Of a stretch of DNA of 64,000 nt, positions 18,488-26,049 are shown piece by piece (position 1 is the first letter of the stretch; each line of letters begins with the position of its first letter). The position numbers were made by a program, and so were the translations under genes. The stretch covers positions 1 to 64,000 of the forward strand of contig JAFEBA010000017.1 in NCBI GenBank assembly GCA_018266105.1, written 5' to 3'. This DNA comes from a bacterium. Lineage in GTDB: Bacteria > Vulcanimicrobiota > Xenobia > Xenobiales > JADMJV01. The notes under the pieces were generated by a model, which worked only from the letters and a program-made list of their open reading frames with translations, was not told where the DNA came from and did no database searches.

Positions 18488-19033
18488 ATGAAGATGAGAA
18501 AGATGATCAATCAAGCCACGCTTCTACTGCTGGCTTTGCCTCTAGGCGCACTGGCCGCTTCCGCCAGTCTCTACGACTTCACGGTCAATTCGATCGACGG
18601 CAAACCCGTAGCCCTGAAGAGCTATCAAGGAAAGGTGGCGCTGGTGGTCAATACCGCCAGCGAATGCGGCTTCACACCGCAATACGAGGGCCTGCAGAGC
18701 CTGTATGAAAAATACCGCGAGCGCGGGCTTGTAGTGCTGGGCTTCCCCTGCAACGACTTCGGAGGTCAGGAACCGGGGAGCTCGGGAGAAATCAAGGAGT
18801 TCTGCTCGTCCAAATTCCACGTGACCTTCCCGATGTTTGAGAAGGTGAGCGTGCGCGCGGGCAAGGATCAGGCCCCCATCTACAAGTTTCTCAGCTCCAA
18901 GGGAGATCTCCCCAGCTGGAATTTCGGCAAGTACCTGGTCAATAAGAAGGGCCAGATGATCGGCTACTTCGGCAGCGCCACCAAACCGACCGACCCAAAA
19001 CTGATTACGGCTATTGAGGCGGCTTTGAAGTAG
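18488..19033 (+). CDS. Glutathione peroxidase-family thiol peroxidase, exported
   Basis: The 181-residue protein has an N-terminal signal peptide ending around residue 25 and then a complete GPx fold: VNTASECGFTPQY with a peroxidatic cysteine in place of selenocysteine, the FPCNDFGGQEPG loop with a second cysteine, and WNFGKYLV with the conserved Trp and Asn. The two cysteines fit the thioredoxin-dependent GPx type. It would reduce peroxides outside the cytoplasm or in the periplasm. The TlpA-like protein and the MsrB protein in this window are also exported thiol-redox enzymes, so an extracytoplasmic oxidative defence is plausible. It converges on the next gene with a 6-base gap and no terminator. 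Confidence 0.93.
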   Translation: MKMRKMINQATLLLLALPLGALAASASLYDFTVNSIDGKPVALKSYQGKVALVVNTASECGFTPQYEGLQSLYEKYRERGLVVLGFPCNDFGGQEPGSSGEIKEFCSSKFHVTFPMFEKVSVRAGKDQAPIYKFLSSKGDLPSWNFGKYLVNKKGQMIGYFGSATKPTDPKLITAIEAALK

Positions 19034-19039
19034 GACCGA

Positions 19040-19804
19040 TCAGGCGACCAGCTCGAGGGGCTCGTAGTCGTCCGGGAAAACCTGGGGTTCCAGCTGACGC
19101 TGCACCTTTTCGATGCGAGCCATCTGAGCCATGAATTCACGCTTCTTGCGCTTGGGTGCGCGCACTTCCTGGACCGGCTCCTCGCTGGTCATCGCTCCAT
19201 CCTTCAGGCCTTTGAGGGCGGTGAGGATCTGGCGGGTCGCGGGGCGGTTGTAAATCTCGCCGGCTTTGTCGCCGGTGTGCTGGTGATACAGCATCTCGGT
19301 CATATTGATCAGGCTGTCGAGCATTGCCTGCTGCTGGCCGAAGGGGGTGGACATCCCCTGGGACTCAGGGCGATTCTGCTCGAACTTGATACTGGCTTGC
19401 TGCAGCAGGCTCTGCTGATTGAGCAGGGCCTGGGCGGTCTTATAACCACGGTCGGGGGTCCAGTTGGAGGCGCGGCGCAGAAGAGCTTTGGACTTCTTCT
19501 CAACCTTGGCCTCGCCGGAAACTTTCTTATTGCGACCTTCGACCTCGCGGCCTTCGTCGGTGCGACGGGCCTCCACGTTCTCCGTCTGGCGGCGCTTGGC
19601 GGCGCGACGGCTGCGGGTCTTTTCGGTGGGAGCGAAGGTGGCGACGTTGGTCAGGCCACCCTGGAATTCTTCTTCGCCGTAGGTGGCGACGCGAGCGGCT
19701 TCGGCATCGCGGTTGGTCTTGTTGTTCTGCTTGGGGGCGACCGACTGGGCGGCGGTCTGGACTGCGCCAGTGCGGCTGGCGACTTCGGCTGCGCGGTTAC
19801 TCAT
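19040..19804 (-). CDS. Hypothetical basic, helical protein
   Basis: This 254-residue protein is not recognised. It has no signal peptide or membrane segment. The N-terminal ~60 residues are Ala/Thr/Asn-rich and probably disordered; 60-115 are Lys/Arg/Glu-rich with several RR and KK pairs; 115-200 contain helical stretches with many Gln and Met residues (TPFGQQQAMLDSLINMTEML); the end is acidic. The start at 19804 is preceded by GAGAGGGG. It is divergent from the creatininase-like gene, and a 15-base perfect inverted repeat lies between the two starts, suggesting shared control. Confidence 0.65.
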   Translation of the reverse strand: MSNRAAEVASRTGAVQTAAQSVAPKQNNKTNRDAEAARVATYGEEEFQGGLTNVATFAPTEKTRSRRAAKRRQTENVEARRTDEGREVEGRNKKVSGEAKVEKKSKALLRRASNWTPDRGYKTAQALLNQQSLLQQASIKFEQNRPESQGMSTPFGQQQAMLDSLINMTEMLYHQHTGDKAGEIYNRPATRQILTALKGLKDGAMTSEEPVQEVRAPKRKKREFMAQMARIEKVQRQLEPQVFPDDYEPLELVA

Positions 19805-19896
19805 CGGTCGATACCCCTCTCTTCGTTCTTGCGGCCCGTCTGCTCTGTTTACCGGGCCCACTAAAATTATCCTTAAACGGACGGGTTCTGTGGGGC

Positions 19897-19935
19897 CGAA
19901 GTTGTAACACGTCTGTTGCCCGTGTTACAACTTCG
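19897..19935. promoter_or_regulatory. Perfect 15-base inverted repeat between divergent genes (candidate operator)
   Basis: CGAAGTTGTAACACG at 19897-19911 is followed after nine bases by its exact reverse complement CGTGTTACAACTTCG at 19921-19935. It sits between the divergent starts at 19804 (minus) and 19974 (plus), the normal place for an operator of a dimeric regulator. No T-run follows on either side, which argues against a terminator. Confidence 0.6.
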
Positions 19936-19973
19936 CGAGAAATTGTATCCAGTTCGTTAACAGTGAGGCGCTC

Positions 19974-21101
19974 TTGATTTACTATGAAGATCTGGTCTTT
20001 CCTCAGGTTGAGGCCCTCCCCCGCGACCTCCCCCTGATCCTGCCGCTCGGGGGTTGCCGCCGGGGTCACGAGAAGATCCTGGGCGACCAGAATGCCATTT
20101 TGTTGCCGGCCATCCCCTACGGATTTGAAGCCCCCTTGGAACTCGATCTCGAGCCGGTGATCGCCTCGCTGCTGGAATTCCTCCGAGAAGACGGTTTTAC
20201 CGATGTCCGGCTGCTGGGCCAACGCGGCTACTGCGGTCTGCCGCTCATCCCCTACCAGGCTCCAGCCATGCACATCCACGGCGGCACCGCCATCGTCCCC
20301 ATCGGGCACACCGAACAGCACGGCTTCCACCTCCCGCTCAGCACCGACAGCCTGATCGCCGACTCACTGGCTCGCCAGCTCAAACTGGAACCGCCTCAAA
20401 CCCGCCTTCTGGTCTGGCCCTATGGGGTCAGCACCCACCGGCGCCAGTATCCCGGCACTCTTTCTTTGAACCCACGCGTGTTCGAAGACTTCTTGACCGG
20501 GCTGGCGGGGCGACTGGCCCCAGCCCATGGGGTGATCTATTTCCTCAACGGTCACGGTGGCAACCATAGCTTTCTCGTCAACGTGTGCAAGTTTGCGGGC
20601 GAACAGCTGACCCATAACCTGACCGCCACCACCTTCTTGCACACCGCTTCGGGTCAGGCAGAGGCAAGCCTGAAGCAGCATCGGCAAAGCCAGCTTATGG
20701 GCCACGCCTGCGAACTGGAAACCAGTTACATTCTGCATCTCAAGCCCGAGCTGGTGCGCATGCAGTGGGTGGTGGATGAACCCAACTTCATTGAAAGCCC
20801 GAACTACAAGATGGACTGGACGGGCGAAGGCGCCCTGATCCTGAATCCCCCCTGGAGCGACGACACCAGGACGGGCAGCTACGGCCACCCTTCCCTGGCC
20901 AGCGCCGCCCGCGGTCAGCTGTGGATGGAAGCGGCCGCTCGCGAAATCGAATCGCAAATTCAAGAACTCAACCAGCAACTGCAGCGACGGCGACAGCGCC
21001 GGTCCGAGGGCTGGGTGGAGGGAGCCTGGCGCGAGCAATGGCGCCTTGTGACAGGCGAGAGCAGACCGCTACCTGGAGCTGGCGATCAGCAAAATCCCTA
21101 G
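19974..21101 (+). CDS. Creatininase-family amidohydrolase with a degenerate N-terminal half-repeat
   Basis: The 375-residue protein has a full creatininase domain from about residue 105: IGHTEQHGFHLPLSTDSLIA supplies the metal ligands Glu, His and Asp, and FLNGHGGNHSF is the second family signature. Residues 15-100 look like a truncated second copy (LPLGGCRRGHEKILGDQNAI, then a matching helix), with the metal-binding Glu replaced by Arg, so this copy cannot be catalytic. The family cleaves cyclic or linear amides, such as creatinine or F420 and mycofactocin precursors. The start is TTG at 19974, supported by GTGAGG just upstream; no in-frame ATG exists. The C-terminus is Arg/Gln-rich and overlaps the convergent transporter gene by 33 bases. 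Confidence 0.8.
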   Translation: MIYYEDLVFPQVEALPRDLPLILPLGGCRRGHEKILGDQNAILLPAIPYGFEAPLELDLEPVIASLLEFLREDGFTDVRLLGQRGYCGLPLIPYQAPAMHIHGGTAIVPIGHTEQHGFHLPLSTDSLIADSLARQLKLEPPQTRLLVWPYGVSTHRRQYPGTLSLNPRVFEDFLTGLAGRLAPAHGVIYFLNGHGGNHSFLVNVCKFAGEQLTHNLTATTFLHTASGQAEASLKQHRQSQLMGHACELETSYILHLKPELVRMQWVVDEPNFIESPNYKMDWTGEGALILNPPWSDDTRTGSYGHPSLASAARGQLWMEAAAREIESQIQELNQQLQRRRQRRSEGWVEGAWREQWRLVTGESRPLPGAGDQQNP

Positions 21102-21914
21102 AAAGATGACCAAAGCGGAAAGCAGCCGACTCCGGCCGCCTGGCTCTCCACCAAAACGCCAGCCCAGAAAGGCAGCCAGTACCACGCTGACTTCGCGAAC
21201 CGCTCCGGCATAACCGACCGGAGCCAGAGTATAGGCCTGGAGCGCCAGAAAATAGGCCAATGCGCTACCCAGGCCCACCCAGGCGACCCCGCCTCGTTCA
21301 CGAGAGAGCACCTGCAGCAGCGAACGCCAGCTGTTGCGCAGCAACAGGGGGGGCAAGGCAAGCATCACGCTCACCGTCCATTGGGCCACAAAGTAAGAAA
21401 GGGCCGGGGTGTTCTTGACAGCCTGGCCATCGATGGCGGTGTAGACGGAAATCGTCAGTGCCACCCCCAAAGCCGCCAGCACAGCGCCGGGGCGAACGCG
21501 CAGGCGCCAGATTCCACCTAAACCGATCCCCATTAGACCCAGGCTCAGCACACCGACTCCCAGCAAGCCCTGACCTCGCAGCGGTTCATGCAGCAATTGA
21601 GTCGACCACACCATCAAAAAAAGCGGCGCGCTGCCACGGGCCACCGGATAGACCAGCGAAAAGTCAGCCAGCGAATAAGCCAGACTGAGCAGCCCTAGAT
21701 AGGCCGCTTGCGCACCGGCACTGGCCAGCACATAGACCCAGGCACTCCCCTGCGGCAGAGGAACCCAGAACAGCACCGGAAGAATCGCCAGGGCCGAGAG
21801 CGCCAGAGCCCACCACATCACCACCAGGCGCTCCTGGCAGCGCTTGAGTCGAAAGTTCCAGCCGGCGTGCAGGCATGCCGCCACCAGTAACAAGGCTAAA
21901 GCCGCCGGTGTCAT
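21069..21914 (-). CDS. EamA/DMT-superfamily transporter
   Basis: This 281-residue integral membrane protein has about ten hydrophobic helices in two repeats of five, the EamA pattern. It has AACLHAGWNFRLKR after the first helix, a drug/metabolite transporter signature (a His-Ala-x-x-N type element), and ends with FLGILLIASSR. Substrates of the family are amino acids, nucleotide sugars or other metabolites; which applies here is not visible. The ATG at 21914 is chosen since upstream in-frame residues are polar and overlap the divergent NlpC/P60 gene. Its 3' end overlaps the creatininase-like gene by 33 bases on the opposite strand. Confidence 0.85.
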   Translation of the reverse strand: MTPAALALLLVAACLHAGWNFRLKRCQERLVVMWWALALSALAILPVLFWVPLPQGSAWVYVLASAGAQAAYLGLLSLAYSLADFSLVYPVARGSAPLFLMVWSTQLLHEPLRGQGLLGVGVLSLGLMGIGLGGIWRLRVRPGAVLAALGVALTISVYTAIDGQAVKNTPALSYFVAQWTVSVMLALPPLLLRNSWRSLLQVLSRERGGVAWVGLGSALAYFLALQAYTLAPVGYAGAVREVSVVLAAFLGWRFGGEPGGRSRLLSALVIFLGILLIASSR

Positions 21915-21956
21915 GGGACGCAAGTGTTCCTCGAGCTCAAGCCTAATGCCTTGGTT

Positions 21957-22715
21957 ATGGACGCTATTCAGCAACGCCTGGTTCTGGCCGATCTCCGAGG
22001 ACTCACCATCGACGACCCACCCCTCCCGCAACCGGTGAGTTTCTCCAATGTATACAACCAGAAGGCTCAAAAGAGCGCCTTCGAGGGCCTGGGCCCGGGC
22101 TCACGAGGTTCTCAGGTGACCCGACTGCAAGAAGTGCTGCGCAAGTGGAATCCCCGCCTGGGAGTGGAGGCCAACGGAGTCTTCGATGGCAACACCGAGA
22201 AAGCGGTCTCGCTCTACCGAGCCATCTACTCAGGCAGCGAAGGCTCCCGAATCGACGCCACCACGGCCGGACACCTCAGCGCCATGCAAGACGGCTCCTT
22301 CTGGAAAAATCCACCTCCCAAAACTCCCGGCCAACAACTTCTCTATCAGGCCTCCCAGCAGATCGGAAAACCCTACTTGCTCGGTTCCGACGGCCAGTCG
22401 GCCACCGACTGCGGCCAACTGGTACGCAGCTCGGCCGGCCAGAGCGGCCTGAGTCGCTGCGCCGACGAACAATACCGCAGCGCCAAAAAGGGCCACCACG
22501 GTCTGACCACCGGCGAACAACCGCAACCTGGGGACCTGCTCTTTTTTAACTACCAGACCAGTCAATCAGGCCTGGCCTATGGCGGTGTAACCCACGTCGG
22601 CATCCGTGTCAATTCACAATGGACTCTGGCCGCATCCTCATCGGCCGGGCGAGTGGTCATGCAGCGCGCGGCCCCAATGCAACCCTATCTTGCGGCGGTG
22701 GGGAACTGGAAATAA
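21957..22715 (+). CDS. NlpC/P60 peptidase with peptidoglycan-binding-like domain, no signal peptide
   Basis: From the ATG at 21957 the protein has 252 residues. Residues ~45-105 match a PG_binding_1 domain (GSRGSQVTRLQEVLRKW, GVFDGNTEKAVSLY). The rest is an NlpC/P60 cysteine peptidase: Cys in SATDCGQLVR, His in GVTHVGIRV, with QPGDLLFF between them. Such enzymes cut the D-Glu-diaminoacid bond of peptidoglycan stem peptides. Unexpectedly no Sec or Tat signal precedes it, in either this start or the GTG start at 21924. Export by another route, release by lysis or an intracellular substrate must be considered. It is divergent from the EamA transporter and 21 bases ahead of msrB. Confidence 0.83.
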   Translation: MDAIQQRLVLADLRGLTIDDPPLPQPVSFSNVYNQKAQKSAFEGLGPGSRGSQVTRLQEVLRKWNPRLGVEANGVFDGNTEKAVSLYRAIYSGSEGSRIDATTAGHLSAMQDGSFWKNPPPKTPGQQLLYQASQQIGKPYLLGSDGQSATDCGQLVRSSAGQSGLSRCADEQYRSAKKGHHGLTTGEQPQPGDLLFFNYQTSQSGLAYGGVTHVGIRVNSQWTLAASSSAGRVVMQRAAPMQPYLAAVGNWK

Positions 22716-22736
22716 GTCTGCTGCATTAGGGCGGCT

Positions 22737-23183
22737 ATGAAGAAGATATTCATCGCCCTGATGTTTCCGCTGGCCGCCCTGGCCGTACCACCGAAGATCG
22801 TCAAAAGCGAAGCTGAGTGGAAAAAGCAACTGACCCCTCAGGAGTACGCGGTACTCCGCCAGGCAGCCACCGAACCCGCCTACACCGGGAAATACGAGAA
22901 GAACCACGAGAAAGGAACCTACTTCTGCGCGGCCTGCGGCACCGAGCTCTTCAAGTCCGAGACCAAGTTTGACTCAGGTTGCGGTTGGCCCGCCTTCTTC
23001 GCAGTGGCGGCTAAGGACCATGTGGTCTTACTGAAAGACGAAAGCCACGGAATGAGTCGAGTGGAAGTTCGTTGTGCAGCTTGCAACAGTCACCTCGGCC
23101 ATGTCTTCGAAGACGGCCCCCAACCCACCGGACTGCGCTACTGCATCAATTCCGTCAGCCTGAAGTTCAAGCCGGCCAGGTAA
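22737..23183 (+). CDS. msrB: Peptide methionine-R-sulfoxide reductase MsrB, exported
   Basis: The 148-residue protein has a short signal peptide (to about residue 17) and a full MsrB domain: two CxxC zinc motifs (CAAC twice), the GCGWPAF substrate loop and the catalytic RYCINS. It reduces methionine-R-sulfoxide in proteins, using thioredoxin-like donors; with the signal it would act outside the cytoplasm. An exported TlpA-type thioredoxin and an exported glutathione peroxidase in the same window fit the same compartment. The gene follows the NlpC/P60 gene by 21 bases. Its last 17 bases overlap the convergent hypothetical gene. Confidence 0.95.
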   Translation: MKKIFIALMFPLAALAVPPKIVKSEAEWKKQLTPQEYAVLRQAATEPAYTGKYEKNHEKGTYFCAACGTELFKSETKFDSGCGWPAFFAVAAKDHVVLLKDESHGMSRVEVRCAACNSHLGHVFEDGPQPTGLRYCINSVSLKFKPAR

Positions 23184-23688
23184 GCGTTTCTGGCGCATCG
23201 TCGGGCTGGGGATGCAGGCTGAGCAGCGCCCAGCCCTTTGTTTTGGCCTCTTCCAGAGCCTCCGCCTGAGAAAGCAGGTAGGAAAAGAAGTTTCCGTGGG
23301 CATAGCGACAATCATCGTCCAAGCAACGCAACACTTCGGCTTCCCCCACCTGCTGCCGAACCATTTCCGGGTCCGACTCAGTAAAATCGAGCCTGGCGAA
23401 TGGTTCAGGCCGAGCCTTGATCAACTGCAGCAAGTCTCGTAGCTTTTGCGCGCGCGAGGCGACCGACTCGGGAGGCACGGCCACAATGGGAGACAACAGG
23501 TAGGCTAAATCTTCGAAACCAGGATAGGCCTTGAGCACGTTCTCTAACAGGGCCTGGAACCACCAGTTGCGAGAGGTGGCAGCCCAATGTTGCTCGGGTA
23601 CGAGGTGGCAGGCCTCGTCTATGGTCAGACCCGCCCTCAAGCGAGTTGGCTCCAGGGCAAAGGCGAAGACAGGAATCTCGTGGCTCAG
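23167..23688 (-). CDS. Hypothetical protein, probable CTG start
   Basis: This cytosolic, mixed alpha/beta protein is unfamiliar. The only ordinary start in the frame is TTG at 23640, which lacks a ribosome binding site. A CTG at 23688 lies six bases after a perfect AAGGAG (minus strand, 23695-23700) and four bases past the stop codon of the upstream gene, whose last codons form that AAGGAG. Starting there adds [16 protein letters not shown], a sensible beta-strand beginning, and gives 173 residues. Later parts are rich in Trp, Glu and Ala ([25 protein letters not shown]) and end LSLHPQPDD. It is translationally linked to the lipoprotein-like gene upstream. Confidence 0.62.
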   Translation of the reverse strand: MSHEIPVFAFALEPTRLRAGLTIDEACHLVPEQHWAATSRNWWFQALLENVLKAYPGFEDLAYLLSPIVAVPPESVASRAQKLRDLLQLIKARPEPFARLDFTESDPEMVRQQVGEAEVLRCLDDDCRYAHGNFFSYLLSQAEALEEAKTKGWALLSLHPQPDDAPETLTWPA

Positions 23689-23691
23689 AGC

Positions 23692-24225
23692 TTACTCCTT
23701 GCCGGTCAGGCCCTTCCAAAACGACTTGGCTTCCTTGGCTACACCCAGACCGAATGCCTTACCGGCTTTGCCAATCTCTTTGCCGACTTCAGCGCCCTTA
23801 TCGCCAATTTTCTTGCCGATTTCCTGACCTTTGTCCAGGGCCGGCTGAGCTGCTTCCTTGGCGCCCACACCGATGTCATGCAGGCCTTTGCCTACCTGAT
23901 AGGAGGCCGGCTTGGGAGCCGTGTCTTTGGGCTGCACCTGGGTCTGCACAATCGGAGTATGCTGAGCGGTCTGAGCAGTGGCCACGCTGGCGCATCCAGT
24001 TGCACCGAGGGTGAGAGCCAGACCCAGGGCCAGGGTCATGGCACCGGTGAAGTTGCGCACCGTGGAAGATGCCTTGCTGACTGCGCTGGTGAGGTTGGGC
24101 TTGACCGGGGTCCAGTCCGAGCCGGTGGATTCAAACTTATCGCCGGCTACGCCCTCCGGCTGCTTGCGCACACCCTGATTCCTCCCGGGATTCCAGTTGA
24201 TTCCACCGCCGTCGTTGACTTTCAC
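23692..24225 (-). CDS. Putative lipoprotein with internal lipobox
   Basis: From a GTG at 24225, with GGAGG eight bases upstream, the frame codes for 177 residues. Unusually, ~60 polar residues (INWNPGRNQGVRKQPEG...) precede a hydrophobic segment ending LTLGATGC, a lipobox. Starting instead at the ATG at 24039 would give a standard-length lipoprotein signal, but no ribosome binding site supports it. The mature part is Lys/Gly/Ala-rich and repetitive (GQEIGKKIGDKGAEVGKEIGKAGKAFG), suggesting an amphipathic helix at the membrane surface. If the long form is made, it may be a type II membrane protein instead. It is coupled to the gene after it. Confidence 0.6.
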   Translation of the reverse strand: MKVNDGGGINWNPGRNQGVRKQPEGVAGDKFESTGSDWTPVKPNLTSAVSKASSTVRNFTGAMTLALGLALTLGATGCASVATAQTAQHTPIVQTQVQPKDTAPKPASYQVGKGLHDIGVGAKEAAQPALDKGQEIGKKIGDKGAEVGKEIGKAGKAFGLGVAKEAKSFWKGLTGKE

Positions 24226-24383
24226 CGCTCCGACCTCCGTCTTTCTGTGTGCCGGTAGTTTCTGCAAAAGCGGCCGATTCTCCCGTGCCGACAGATGTTA
24301 TGATTGCAAAACGGTTGCGCAGCCAGGATGCAACAAGGCCCCAGTATGGTCCACCCATCGACAACGCAAAGGACCACACAACA

Positions 24384-24698
24384 ATGAAATTCCCAATGAA
24401 CCCCTTCCAAGTCAACGAACTGATCATTGACCAGAGCCTCAAGGCCGTGCAGAACTGGGTCAAGGTCGCCGAACAGAGCGAAAAAATGACCGCTCAGGTG
24501 ATCGAGTTCAACAAGAAGAACCGCGAAGAGAGCATCAAACTGATCGAAGCCGGTGCCGAGCAGATCAAGCAGTCCACCCGCCTCTTCGCCGACCTTTTCG
24601 ACAAGATGTTCGCCTTCCAGGTTCAGAGCTACCAGCAGGCCAGCAAGGCCTCGGTCGAGCAATTCAACAAGCAGGTGGCTCAGTTCAGCAAGCAATAG
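24384..24698 (+). CDS. Phasin-like small helical protein
   Basis: The 104-residue protein is almost wholly amphipathic helix with heptad-like patterns and little else (DQSLKAVQNWVKVAEQSEK, later QSYQQASKASVEQFNKQ). This matches the phasin (PhaP) family, small proteins that coat polyhydroxyalkanoate granules or act as general membrane or stress proteins. AAAGGA nine bases before the ATG at 24384 supports the start. No PHA synthase is in the window, so the granule role is only a family-based guess. A strong terminator follows, and the gene is divergent from the lipoprotein-like gene with a 158-base intergenic region. Confidence 0.68.
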   Translation: MKFPMNPFQVNELIIDQSLKAVQNWVKVAEQSEKMTAQVIEFNKKNREESIKLIEAGAEQIKQSTRLFADLFDKMFAFQVQSYQQASKASVEQFNKQVAQFSKQ

Positions 24699-24770
24699 TT
24701 TGTCCAGGCCGGCAAGCCGGCCCTTCGCATGACCCTAAAACCCGGGACGTATCGTCCCCGTCACGTATCC

Positions 24771-24800
24771 AGCCCTCCCTCTCGGGAGGGCTTTTTTTTT
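24771..24800 (+). terminator. Strong rho-independent terminator
   Basis: AGCCCTCCC (24771-24779) pairs perfectly with GGGAGGGCT (24784-24792) around a TCTC loop, followed by an unbroken T-run to 24800. It ends the phasin-like gene and abuts the stop of the convergent DUF1501 gene. Confidence 0.95.
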
Positions 24801-26043
24801 ACACCACGCCCAGCGAAGGTCCACTCCAGCCCGGAAAGAGCTGGCCGGAACCGCCGGAAAGTCTGAGATGGTTGGTAGCCACGTCGGAAAAGAGCGAGCG
24901 AAAATCGGTGCTCACCGGCAGATCGCGCCCGTCTTCCAGAGCGTCTTTGGCGAAGGCGCCAACGTTACCGTAGACCTTGCCACCTTTGACATCATTGCCC
25001 AGCACAAACATGCACGAACCCCGGCCGTGGTCGGTGCCGTTGGACCCATTCTGATGCACGGTCCGCCCGAACTCGGTCATGGTCATCAACGTCACTCGCT
25101 GCTGATAATCAGGGCCCAGATCTTGCCAGAAGGCAGCGATCGAATTGGAAAGCTCGCCGAAAAGCCGGGCGAAATTTCCCTGGGCGGTACCCTGAGCCAC
25201 GTGGGTATCCCAGCCATTGCTCTCTACGAAAGCCACTTCCAGGCCCACCTCGGTTTTGATCAACTGGGCCACCTGGCGCAGGCCGCGAGCCAGCACGCCG
25301 GCCGGATAGACGGCGCCGTTGGCGGGACGGTAGCTGCGAATATTGTCCGGTGAGAGCACCTTGGTCGCCTCAAAGGCCTCGGTTCCGCGCTTGGAGAGCA
25401 ACTGGCCGGTCTTTCCACCCGTGGCCTGAGCGTAGAGGCTCTCCAGAGAATCCGCGCCAGCGCCGGCCCGCACTTGAAACTCCTCCAGGTTGCCCACCGC
25501 CAGAGCCGGTATGTTGCCCGAGAGCGAGCGAGGCATGCTGGAGGTCATGGCCACGGCCTGATAGGCAGAATGTTCGTGTCCGGTCAGACCTACGGCCCGA
25601 TTGAGCCAGCCGCTCTGAGTACTTTTCACCCCGGGCGTGCCCGTCTCCATGTAGTCCTGAGCATCGAAATGAGAACGGTTCTTTTCTGGGGAGCCGATGC
25701 CGTGCACCACCGCAAGATGTCCCTGCTTGTAGAGATCGGCCAGAGCGTTCCCGCGCGGATGAATTCCGAAGCGCCCATCAAGCTGAATCAATCCGTTCTC
25801 GCCTGAAGGCGGCAACAGAAGTCCGGGACGCAACTGAGCCAGATCTTTGTCATTGAGGGGTTGCACGGCCATCAGTCCGTCCATCGCTCCTCGCTGAAAG
25901 ATGGTCACCAGAATCGGCCGTTTGGCCTGAATTCCAGCCGGTGCGGCGTTGGCCGTGCGGGTCAGGAAGGCGGGAACTCCGCCCAGGGTCATGCCGAAAA
26001 CCGACAATCCACTCGTGCGCAGAAAGGCGCGCCGCGTCCACAT
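24799..26043 (-). CDS. DUF1501 exported protein (Tat signal)
   Basis: This 414-residue protein opens with TRRAFLRTSGLSVFGMTLGG, a clear twin-arginine signal, so it is folded before export. The body matches DUF1501 (alkaline-phosphatase-like fold, sulfatase-related): HFDAQDYMETG early, MTEFGRTVHQNGSNGTDHG with several metal-binding residues, and the ending typical of the family. Function in the family is not settled; members are nearly always paired with DUF1800 proteins, as here with a 6-base gap. The pair probably acts on the outer surface or in the periplasm. Confidence 0.9.
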   Translation of the reverse strand: MWTRRAFLRTSGLSVFGMTLGGVPAFLTRTANAAPAGIQAKRPILVTIFQRGAMDGLMAVQPLNDKDLAQLRPGLLLPPSGENGLIQLDGRFGIHPRGNALADLYKQGHLAVVHGIGSPEKNRSHFDAQDYMETGTPGVKSTQSGWLNRAVGLTGHEHSAYQAVAMTSSMPRSLSGNIPALAVGNLEEFQVRAGAGADSLESLYAQATGGKTGQLLSKRGTEAFEATKVLSPDNIRSYRPANGAVYPAGVLARGLRQVAQLIKTEVGLEVAFVESNGWDTHVAQGTAQGNFARLFGELSNSIAAFWQDLGPDYQQRVTLMTMTEFGRTVHQNGSNGTDHGRGSCMFVLGNDVKGGKVYGNVGAFAKDALEDGRDLPVSTDFRSLFSDVATNHLRLSGGSGQLFPGWSGPSLGVV

Positions 26044-26049
26044 CGTTGA

